Below are positions 1 through 5,019 of a DNA stretch of 5,019 bases, piece after piece. Below the pieces are notes generated by a model, which was not told the origin of the DNA, did no database searches, and saw nothing but the letters and a program-made list of their open reading frames with translations. Within the stretch, counting starts at the first letter, position 1. Each line of letters starts with the position of its first letter. A program made the translations under genes and the position numbers. The DNA comes from JALEGB01 sp038530925 (GTDB lineage: Bacteria; Pseudomonadota; Alphaproteobacteria; Rhodobacterales; Rhodobacteraceae), in assembly GCA_038530925.1 (NCBI GenBank), contig JBCBCG010000240.1, forward strand, positions 1 through 5,019, written 5' to 3'.

Positions 1-141
1 GATTGCGGGCTTTTCTCGGGGGCGGATGTGGGGGGCATGGGGGCCGCCGGCGCGAGCGCGGTCCTGGTCGGCGAGAGCCTGATGCGCCAAGACGACGTCG
101 CGGCGGCGACGCGCGCGCTTCTGAGCGGAGATGCGGCGTGA
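1..141 (+). CDS. trpC: Indole-3-glycerol phosphate synthase, C-terminal end (partial)
   Basis: This is the last 46 codons of a gene entering from the left edge, ending in TGA at 139-141. The translation contains AAGASAVLVGESLMRQDDVA followed by ATRALLSGDAA. This matches the end of the TrpC (beta/alpha)8 barrel, where a G-[ES]-[SA]-LM segment helps bind the substrate phosphate. TrpC closes the indole ring of 1-(2-carboxyphenylamino)-1-deoxyribulose 5-phosphate to give indole-3-glycerol phosphate in tryptophan synthesis; it is cytoplasmic. The catalytic lysine and glutamate residues lie upstream and cannot be checked. The stop overlaps the moaC start, so the gene is probably co-transcribed with the molybdenum-cofactor genes. 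The identification rests on a short segment but is supported by the familiar trpC-moaC-moeA order of alphaproteobacteria. Confidence 0.87.
   Translation, partial: DCGLFSGADVGGMGAAGASAVLVGESLMRQDDVAAATRALLSGDAA
126..130 (+). promoter_or_regulatory. Ribosome-binding site of moaC
   Basis: CGGAG lies inside the end of trpC, 7 nt before the GTG at 138. It supports GTG 138 as the moaC start. The next in-frame ATG, in the AVMVDV segment, would remove the conserved LTHFD segment. Confidence 0.6.
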
Positions 142-656
142 GCGACGAGAAGACGGACAGCGCGGCGCGCGCCGATGGCTTGACCCATTTCGATGCGAGC
201 GGCGCCGCAGTGATGGTGGATGTCTCCGAGAAGGACGTGACCAGCCGCGTCGCCGTCGCCGAAGGGCGCATCGAGATGGCGTCGGAGACGCTGGCGCTCA
301 TCCGGGAGGGCGGGCATGCGAAGGGCGATGTGCTCGGCGTCGCCCGCATCGCCGGGGTGATGGGCGCCAAGCGGTGCTCCGATCTCATCCCGCTCTGCCA
401 TCCCCTGCCGCTCTCCAAGGCGGAGATCGCCTTCGCCTTCGAGGAGACGCCGCCCGCGGTGCGGATCGAGGCGACGGTGAAGGTGACGGGCCGCACCGGC
501 GTCGAGATGGAAGCGCTCACCGCCGTCTCCGTCGCCGCGCTCACCATCTACGACATGTGCAAAGCGGTGGACAAAGAGATGCGGATCGAGGGGATGCGCC
601 TCCTTCAGAAAGAGGGAGGCCGCTCAGGCGTTTACCGCGCGGCGCCGCGCGGATGA
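138..656 (+). CDS. moaC: Cyclic pyranopterin monophosphate synthase MoaC
   Basis: This 172-residue protein has about the usual length of the family (E. coli MoaC is 161). MoaC acts after the radical-SAM enzyme MoaA, converting 3',8-cyclo-7,8-dihydroguanosine 5'-triphosphate to cyclic pyranopterin monophosphate, the first stable intermediate of molybdenum-cofactor synthesis; it is a cytoplasmic hexamer. The family signatures are all present: LTHFDASG near residue 15, KGDVLGVARIAG at 62-73, DLIPLCHPLPLSK at 82-94, GRTGVEMEALTAVSVAAL at 118-135 and YDMCKAVDK at 138-146. The residues matching the E. coli active site (K51, H77, E112, E114, D128, K131) are K62, H88, E123, E125, D139 and K142, a constant offset of 11, so the enzyme should be active. 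The start is GTG, overlapping the trpC stop (GTGA). The stop overlaps the moeA start (ATGA), which implies translational coupling in both directions. Confidence 0.97.
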   Translation: MSDEKTDSAARADGLTHFDASGAAVMVDVSEKDVTSRVAVAEGRIEMASETLALIREGGHAKGDVLGVARIAGVMGAKRCSDLIPLCHPLPLSKAEIAFAFEETPPAVRIEATVKVTGRTGVEMEALTAVSVAALTIYDMCKAVDKEMRIEGMRLLQKEGGRSGVYRAAPRG

Positions 657-1903
657 GCGCGTCCGGCGATCCGGCGGCGCGCGGCCTTCTCTCGGTCGAA
701 GCGGCGATGGCGCGGGTGCTGGCGCTGGCGAGCCCGGCGGTCGGGCCTGAGACCGTGTCGCTCAGCGCAGCCGAAGGGCGGCTCCTGCGCGCGCCGGTGA
801 TCGCGCGGCGTGATCAGCCGCCTTTCGACGCCGCGCAGATGGACGGTTATGTCTGCGCTTTCGATGGCGAAGTGGCCGCGGCGGGCGCGCGTTTCGCGCT
901 GGTCGGAGAGACCCGCGCCGGCGGCGCCCGCGGCCAGGCGCTGCGCCCGGGCGAGGCGATGCGGATCTTCACCGGCGCGCCGACGCCGGCGGCCGCGCCC
1001 GGCGCTTCGCTCGGCCTCGCGCTGCAGGAGGACGCCGAGGTCTTGGAGAGCGCCGCCGCGGTGCGCTTCTCCGAGGCGGTGACCGCGCGGCGCTGGATCC
1101 GGCGAGCGGGCCTCGATTTCACCAGCGGCCAGTGCTTGATCGAAGCGGGGCGACGGCTTCGGCCGGAAGAGATCGCGCTCGCCGCCGCTGCAGGCGCGCC
1201 GTGGCTGACCGTCGCGCGCCGCCCCAGAGCGGTTCTGCTGACGCTGGGCGACGAGCTGCGCTTGCCCGGCGAGCCGATCGGCGCTGCGGAGATCTTTTCT
1301 TCGAACCAGTTCGGCGTCGCCGCCTTGCTTCGCCGCGCCGGCGCCGATGTCGTGACGCCCCCCGTCGCGCCCGACGATCTCGCCGCCTTGCGCGGCGCTA
1401 TCCGCGCGGCCGCGGGCGCGGATCTCATCGTGACCCTCGGCGGCGCCTCGGACGGAGACCACGATCTCGCGCGCCCGGCCTTCGCCGCCGAAGGGATGGA
1501 TCCGACTTTCTACAAAATCGCGATGCGGCCGGGAAAACCGCTTATGGCCGGGCGGCTCGGCGGCGCGCTGGTGATCGGACTGCCAGGCAATCCGGTCTCG
1601 GCGATGGTGTGCGCGCGGCTTTTCTTAATCCCGGCGCTCCGCGCGCTCGAAGGCGCCGAGGCGACGGCGCCGGAGTGGTTCGAGGCGCCGCTGGCGGTGG
1701 ATCTTGGGCCAGGCGGCGCGCGGGACCACTATATGCGCGCGCAGCTCCAGCACGGCGGCGGCGGCGCGTCGGTGCGGCCCTATGAGGATCAAGACAGCTC
1801 GCGTCTCGCGCTGTTGGCGAGCGCCGATTGCTTGGCGCGCCTGCCCGCCGGCGCGCCCGCGCTCCCGAAAGGCTCGATGCTCTCCTGTTTGCCGCTGCAT
1901 TGA
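653..1903 (+). CDS. moeA: Molybdopterin molybdenumtransferase MoeA
   Basis: This 416-residue protein is of normal length for MoeA. MoeA inserts molybdate into adenylylated molybdopterin, releasing AMP and giving active molybdenum cofactor. The domain order is as expected: N-terminal linker and substrate domains with PPFDAAQMDGY (57-66) and MRIFTGAP (103-110), then the MoCF/MogA-like domain with LTLGDELRLPGE (196-207), SSNQFG (216-221), TLGGASDGDHDLAR (261-274), KIAMRPGKPLMAGR (288-301) and GLPGNPVSAMV (309-319), then a C-terminal beta domain from about 340. D64, T107, D200 and D271 are the likely counterparts of functional E. coli residues, by motif. Several positions depart from consensus: AAQMDGY where SAMDGY is usual, and GGASDGDHD where GGASVGDHD is common in alphaproteobacteria. 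The ATG at 653 overlaps the moaC stop. No clear Shine-Dalgarno sequence precedes it closely, so translation probably depends on ribosomes finishing moaC. A later ATG at codon 19 lies inside the conserved first helix and is unlikely to be the start. Confidence 0.96.
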   Translation: MSASGDPAARGLLSVEAAMARVLALASPAVGPETVSLSAAEGRLLRAPVIARRDQPPFDAAQMDGYVCAFDGEVAAAGARFALVGETRAGGARGQALRPGEAMRIFTGAPTPAAAPGASLGLALQEDAEVLESAAAVRFSEAVTARRWIRRAGLDFTSGQCLIEAGRRLRPEEIALAAAAGAPWLTVARRPRAVLLTLGDELRLPGEPIGAAEIFSSNQFGVAALLRRAGADVVTPPVAPDDLAALRGAIRAAAGADLIVTLGGASDGDHDLARPAFAAEGMDPTFYKIAMRPGKPLMAGRLGGALVIGLPGNPVSAMVCARLFLIPALRALEGAEATAPEWFEAPLAVDLGPGGARDHYMRAQLQHGGGGASVRPYEDQDSSRLALLASADCLARLPAGAPALPKGSMLSCLPLH

Positions 1904-1905
1904 AC

Positions 1906-1926
1906 CGCCCCGGGCGCGCATTTTTT
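1906..1926 (+). terminator. Weak terminator-like element after moeA
   Basis: Just after the moeA stop, CGCC (1906-1909) can pair with GGCG (1913-1916) across a 3-nt loop. Four bases later there is a run of six T (1921-1926). TTGAA at 1900-1904 and TTCAA at 1925-1929 could form an outer stem. The stem is short and not adjacent to the T run, so termination would be partial at best and moeA transcripts may read into lexA. An AT-rich promoter-upstream stretch is an equally good reading. Confidence 0.25.
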
Positions 1927-1943
1927 CAACGCTTTGATCACGG

Positions 1944-1972
1944 TTGACACAAAACAAGAACGGGGATAGAAC
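1944..1972 (+). promoter_or_regulatory. lexA promoter, sigma70 type
   Basis: A perfect -35 hexamer TTGACA (1944-1949) is followed after 17 bp by TAGAAC (1967-1972), which matches four of six bases of the -10 consensus. Transcription would start near 1979, about 35 nt before the lexA ATG. The region is clearly richer in A+T than the flanking genes. The -10 overlaps the LexA operator half-site at 1969-1972, so bound LexA would block RNA polymerase. This gives lexA its own promoter independent of the trpC-moaC-moeA unit. Confidence 0.8.
1958..1972 (+). promoter_or_regulatory. LexA operator (alphaproteobacterial SOS box)
   Basis: GAACGGGGATAGAAC is an exact GAAC-N7-GAAC direct repeat, the form of SOS box known for alphaproteobacterial LexA (written GTTC-N7-GTTC on the other strand). 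It differs from the CTGT-N8-ACAG palindrome of E. coli. The box lies in the -35/-10 spacer and covers the -10, a few tens of bases before lexA. That position fits autorepression that is lifted when RecA filaments trigger LexA self-cleavage. Confidence 0.9.
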
Positions 1973-2002
1973 ACAGCTCAGGGACTGGGAACATCCTGGG
2001 TT

Positions 2003-2007
2003 AGGAG
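2003..2007 (+). promoter_or_regulatory. Ribosome-binding site of lexA
   Basis: AGGAG lies 6 nt before the ATG at 2014 but only 3 nt before the in-frame GTG at 2011. The spacing favours ATG 2014, which also gives MLTRKQYDLL, the N-terminus typical of alphaproteobacterial LexA. Confidence 0.85.
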
Positions 2008-2013
2008 AGCGTG

Positions 2014-2727
2014 ATGCTGACCCGTAAACAGTATGATCTTTTGACGTTCATTCATGAGCGCATTCAGGAAACCGGCGTCTCTCCCTCCTTCGACGAGATG
2101 AAGACGGCGCTGGATCTGAAATCGAAATCGGGCATCCACCGGCTGATAACCGCGCTTGAGGAGCGCGGCTATATCAGGCGGCTGCCGCACCGGGCCCGCG
2201 CTTTGGAGGTGCTGCGCCTGCCCGAGAACCTCTCCGGCCCGAGCGCTGCTCCGCAGCGGGCGGTCGGTCAGCCGAAGCTCGCGATCGTCGCCTCATCGGG
2301 CGCGGCGAAGCCGACATCCGCGCCGACGCAGAGCGATCCGGTGGCGGCCTCGATGGTGCCGCTGATGGGCTGGATCGCGGCCGGAACGCCGATCGAAGCG
2401 ATCGAGACGCAGAGCGATCATGTCGCCGCGCCCGCGGCGATGCTCAGCGGCGGCGAGCATTTCGCGCTGGAGGTGCGCGGCGACAGCATGATCGAAGCCG
2501 GCATCCATGACGGCGATATGGCGATCATCCGCAAGCAGGACGGCGCGGCCAATGGCGAGATCATCGTCGCGCTGGTGGATGGCGAGGAGGCGACGCTGAA
2601 GCGTTTGCGCAAGAAAGGCGCGTCCATCGCGCTTGAAGCGGCGAACCCAGCCTTCGAGACCCGCGTCTACGGCGCGGATCGCGTGGCGATCCAAGGGCGT
2701 CTCGTCGGGCTCATCCGGACCTATTGA
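2014..2727 (+). CDS. lexA: SOS-response repressor LexA (self-cleaving S24 peptidase)
   Basis: This 237-residue protein represses SOS genes and inactivates itself when activated RecA appears after DNA damage. Residues 1-70 form the winged helix-turn-helix, including PSFDEMKTALDLKSKSGIHR (24-43) and ITALEERGYIRRL (45-57). The SKSGIHRLITALEERG recognition region is characteristic of alphaproteobacterial LexA, matching the direct-repeat operator upstream. An Ala/Pro/Ser-rich linker follows (about 72-113). The cleavage bond is A123-G124 in GWIAAGTPIEAI. The catalytic dyad is S158 (GDSM, 157-159) and K196 (EATLKRL, 192-198), so the autoprotease should work. The protein is longer than E. coli LexA (202 residues), mainly in the linker, as is usual in this class. 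The in-frame GTG one codon upstream is not favoured because it is too close to AGGAG. The gene ends in TGA, 7 bp from the end of convergent comEC. Confidence 0.97.
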   Translation: MLTRKQYDLLTFIHERIQETGVSPSFDEMKTALDLKSKSGIHRLITALEERGYIRRLPHRARALEVLRLPENLSGPSAAPQRAVGQPKLAIVASSGAAKPTSAPTQSDPVAASMVPLMGWIAAGTPIEAIETQSDHVAAPAAMLSGGEHFALEVRGDSMIEAGIHDGDMAIIRKQDGAANGEIIVALVDGEEATLKRLRKKGASIALEAANPAFETRVYGADRVAIQGRLVGLIRTY

Positions 2728-2734
2728 CGAGCGC

Positions 2735-5019
2735 TTAACGGGCGGGCTCGGTCCAAGGGCGCCGCGGGGCCAGCGCCGCGGCGAACACGATGCGCGGGCG
2801 CGCTCCCGCCGCGGTTGGCGCCCAAACCGCCGCCGCGCCGCCCTGCCGCAGCGCCTCCGCGCTCAGCGCGAGACAATCCGGCGTGAGCGCGGTCGGCGCG
2901 CGGCGCCGCGGTCCGAACTCCGCGCCCAGCCGATGGCGCGGCGCGATCAGCAGCGTTTTTTCTCGGCAGAGGCGTTTGAGAGCCTCGGCGCCGCGCCCGC
3001 GCGCATCGACCCGCTCAACGCGCCAGCCTCCGGGCAACCGCGCCGCGGCGCCGCCGCTGAACCGCGCGAAGGCTTGGCGCCGGGTCGCCCTTTCGAGATC
3101 CGGGATCTCGCCATCGCGGCGCAGCCAGAGGCTCGCGACATAATCGCGGCGACGCGGATCGCGGTCGAAGGCGCGGCGGGCGGCGTCGGCCGCGAAGAAC
3201 CGGACGCTCGGCTCAGACCCGTCGCGGCGCGCGCCCTCGGCTGCGGCGTGGTCAAGATCGGTTCTGACCGCCAAGAGCGAGCCGCCGCGCCCGATCAAGA
3301 GATCCGGCCGCTCCGCGGCGCTCCAGATCGCGGCCGCGGCGATCAAAGGCGCCGCGGCGAGCGCTTTGAGAGCAAGGCTGCGCCAAAGGCAGAGACAGAG
3401 ACCGCCAAGCGTGATCAACGCCGGAACCAACGACGGCGCGGCGGGCGCGCCATAGACTGCGCCCGGCCAGCTCGCGACGGTCTCGGCGATGGCGAGCACA
3501 GCGCCGACGCCGAGCGCCGCCATCTGATAGAACGGCGCATCGCCGCCGAACGGCGCCGCCGCGAGCGCCGCCATGCCGAGCGGCATGATCCACGCTCCCA
3601 TAAACGGCACGGCGAGAAGATTGGCGACGAGCCCGTAACGCGTCAGCCGATGGAAAGCGAGCGCGGCGAAAGGCGCGGTGGCGAGCCCCGCGACCGCGCT
3701 CGAGACGACCAGCGCGCCGGCCCAAAGCGCCGCGCGCATGCCGATCCCCGCGCCGCGCTCGCGCCGCCAGATCCCCCGGCTCGCCTCGAACGCCGCCACC
3801 ATCGCTGTCGTCGCCGCGAAAGAGAGCTGAAACCCCGCCTGCAACAGGCTCTCGGGGCGGAGCAGCAGGATCACGCAGGCGGCGAAGGCGACGCCGCGCA
3901 GCGTCACCGCCGGCCGATCCGCGAGCACCGCGCCGAAGGCGACCGCGGCCATGATGAAGGCGCGCTCCGCCGGCACGCCGCCGCCTGACAATTGGAGATA
4001 GACCGCGCCCGTCGCTAAGGCCGCGACCGCGGCGATCTTTTTCGGCGCGACGCCGAAGGGCGCCCGCGCCGGCGCCGCGCAGAGGAGCCGGACCAGCGCG
4101 AACATGGTCATGCAGGCCATGGCCATATGCAGGCCCGAGATGGCGAGAAGATGCGCGAGATTGGCGTCTCTGAGCGCCTGCAATGTCGGCTCGGGCAGGC
4201 CGGAGCGATCCCCCACCAGAAGCGCCGCGATCACCGCGCCCTCGACGCCCGGCGCGGCCTCCCGCGCGCGCTCGGCGATCTCGGCGCGGCGGCGCGCGAT
4301 CGCTCCGCGCAGCGCATCGGCCGGTCCCATCGCCGCCGAGGCCCCGAGATCCCGCAGCGCCTCGCCCGGTCCTTCGCCTTCGATCGCGAGCGCGCCAACA
4401 CCGTTGAACCAGGCGTGAAAGCGAAAATCGAACGCGCCGGGCTCCGCCGGTCCCGGCGGCGGAAAAACCCGCGCCGTCACGGCGATGCGCCGATCGATCA
4501 GCCGCAGCGCGCCGGGCCCGCGCCCCGGCGGCGGCGCGCGCAGCGTCAGGTCGAGCCGCCTCGGCGTGCGCTCCGGCGCCAGACCAGCGATCTCCAGCCG
4601 ATCAAGCCGAATGCGGAGCGCCTCGCCCCGGCTCGGCAGCACGGCGAGAACCCGGCCGGAGAGTGCGCGCGCGCCCAGACCCTCGGGCGCGATCGGCGCG
4701 GCCACGGAAGCGACCCGCCACTCGGCCGCGCCGTAGCCGAGCGCGCCGAGCGCCGCCGCCAGCGCAAAGACCCGCAGCGCGGCCGCCAGAAACTCCGAAA
4801 GACCGCTCGCCCCGAGACGCGCCGCGACGCGCCGCAGCGCCGCCGCAGCAAGCCAAGCGGAGGCGCCGAAGGCGGCGATGAGCGCGAGCCGCGCTGGCGA
4901 GGGGCTGGCCGCCTGCGCGAACGCGATCCAAACGCCGAGGCCCAGCGCCGCCGGAGCGAAGAGCGCGAGGCGCGGCGCCTCCCGCGCCCGGAGCGCCGCC
5001 GCGGCCGCGCCGACCCGCG
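2735..5019 (-). CDS. comEC: ComEC/Rec2-family competence DNA-uptake channel (partial, N-terminus missing)
   Basis: The gene ends in TAA (complement of 2735-2737) and its frame is open to the last full codon at 5015-5017. The window holds 760 residues and the start lies beyond the right edge. ComEC is the inner-membrane channel that carries single-stranded DNA into the cytoplasm during transformation. Counting from the 5015-5017 codon, residues 17-36, 43-60 and 77-98 are hydrophobic and look like the N-terminal membrane segments. A soluble region (about 105-255) resembles the N-terminal DUF4131/OB-like part. The Competence domain follows, with LLVGDRSGL (266-274), HLLAISGLHM (289-298), PAERAFIM (349-356), GFQLSFA (395-401) and ANLLAVPF (465-472) among many membrane helices. 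The C-terminal part (about 574-760) ends in the RPW motif seen in alphaproteobacterial members but has no HxHxDH metal-binding motif. A GTG at 4703-4705 is a possible internal start but would cut off the first membrane segments, so I reject it. Whether the host is naturally competent cannot be judged. Confidence 0.94.
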   Translation of the reverse strand, partial: RVGAAAAALRAREAPRLALFAPAALGLGVWIAFAQAASPSPARLALIAAFGASAWLAAAALRRVAARLGASGLSEFLAAALRVFALAAALGALGYGAAEWRVASVAAPIAPEGLGARALSGRVLAVLPSRGEALRIRLDRLEIAGLAPERTPRRLDLTLRAPPPGRGPGALRLIDRRIAVTARVFPPPGPAEPGAFDFRFHAWFNGVGALAIEGEGPGEALRDLGASAAMGPADALRGAIARRRAEIAERAREAAPGVEGAVIAALLVGDRSGLPEPTLQALRDANLAHLLAISGLHMAMACMTMFALVRLLCAAPARAPFGVAPKKIAAVAALATGAVYLQLSGGGVPAERAFIMAAVAFGAVLADRPAVTLRGVAFAACVILLLRPESLLQAGFQLSFAATTAMVAAFEASRGIWRRERGAGIGMRAALWAGALVVSSAVAGLATAPFAALAFHRLTRYGLVANLLAVPFMGAWIMPLGMAALAAAPFGGDAPFYQMAALGVGAVLAIAETVASWPGAVYGAPAAPSLVPALITLGGLCLCLWRSLALKALAAAPLIAAAAIWSAAERPDLLIGRGGSLLAVRTDLDHAAAEGARRDGSEPSVRFFAADAARRAFDRDPRRRDYVASLWLRRDGEIPDLERATRRQAFARFSGGAAARLPGGWRVERVDARGRGAEALKRLCREKTLLIAPRHRLGAEFGPRRRAPTALTPDCLALSAEALRQGGAAAVWAPTAAGARPRIVFAAALAPRRPWTEPAR

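Noticed and set aside
3..137. Upstream extension of the moaC frame to a TTG at 3
   Set aside because: This stretch is coding for trpC in another frame and the extra residues are Gly/Arg-rich. GTG 138 has a Shine-Dalgarno sequence and a normal MoaC N-terminus.
131..652. Upstream extension of the moeA frame to an ATG at 131
   Set aside because: The extension overlaps all of moaC in another frame and encodes Arg-rich sequence with no homology to MoeA. The real start at 653 gives a normal-length protein.
632..1462. A 276-codon minus-strand open frame opposite moeA
   Set aside because: Low-complexity Arg/Ala-rich product with no motif, fully antisense to conserved MoeA motifs. It is a compositional shadow.
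1989..1992. A third GAAC as an extra LexA half-site
   Set aside because: It starts 20 bp after the previous half-site, not 11, so it does not continue the operator spacing. A single 4-base match is expected by chance.
2011..2013. GTG one codon upstream as the lexA start
   Set aside because: It is only 3 nt from AGGAG, while ATG 2014 is 6 nt away and gives the usual MLTRKQ N-terminus.
2726..2753. Stem-loop at the lexA/comEC junction as a bidirectional terminator
   Set aside because: Seven pairs with a bulge and a 13-nt loop, but no T run on either strand. Pairing at this level is common in such G+C-rich DNA.
2633..3988. A 451-codon plus-strand open frame opposite comEC, starting inside lexA
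   Set aside because: It is extremely rich in Arg, Ala, Gly and Glu with no recognisable domain. It lies antisense to a clear comEC with intact family motifs and overlaps lexA. High G+C content suppresses stop codons and explains it.
1..5019. CRISPR arrays, tRNA or rRNA genes, insertion sequences, phage genes or a novel defence system
   Set aside because: No regularly spaced repeats, cloverleaf, inverted terminal repeats, transposase or unexplained gene were seen. All but about 120 bp is accounted for by five conserved housekeeping genes.

Overview
The window looks like ordinary chromosome from a very G+C-rich alphaproteobacterium, probably of the Hyphomicrobiales. Three things point there: the sequence of the LexA DNA-binding region, a LexA operator of the direct-repeat form GAAC-N7-GAAC just upstream of lexA, and the gene order trpC-moaC-moeA-lexA with comEC pointing back at lexA. 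From memory, that order recurs in alphaproteobacteria. The genus cannot be fixed from the sequence alone.

Layout, left to right. Positions 1-141 are the last 46 codons of trpC (tryptophan synthesis). Its stop overlaps the GTG start of moaC (138-656), whose stop overlaps the ATG start of moeA (653-1903). The three genes form a tightly coupled plus-strand unit, and moaC and moeA both serve molybdenum-cofactor synthesis. Positions 1904-2013 are the only real intergenic gap. It holds a weak terminator-like element, a sigma70-type promoter whose -10 lies inside a LexA operator, and a strong ribosome-binding site. lexA (2014-2727) follows on the plus strand. comEC (minus strand, 2735 to beyond the right edge) ends 7 bp from lexA, so the two are convergent. 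comEC encodes a large polytopic DNA-uptake channel. Its reading frame stays open to the last complete codon in the window, so its N-terminus is missing.

Functionally there are three parts: a biosynthetic operon (end of the trp pathway plus two cofactor genes), a self-regulated SOS repressor gene, and a competence/DNA-transport gene. The best supported regulatory statement is that LexA represses its own promoter.

I looked on both strands for an undescribed system, CRISPR-like repeats, mobile elements, RNA genes and recoding sites and found none. Long open frames opposite or inside the real genes are explained by the base composition. The findings listed are modest refinements of a conserved housekeeping region.
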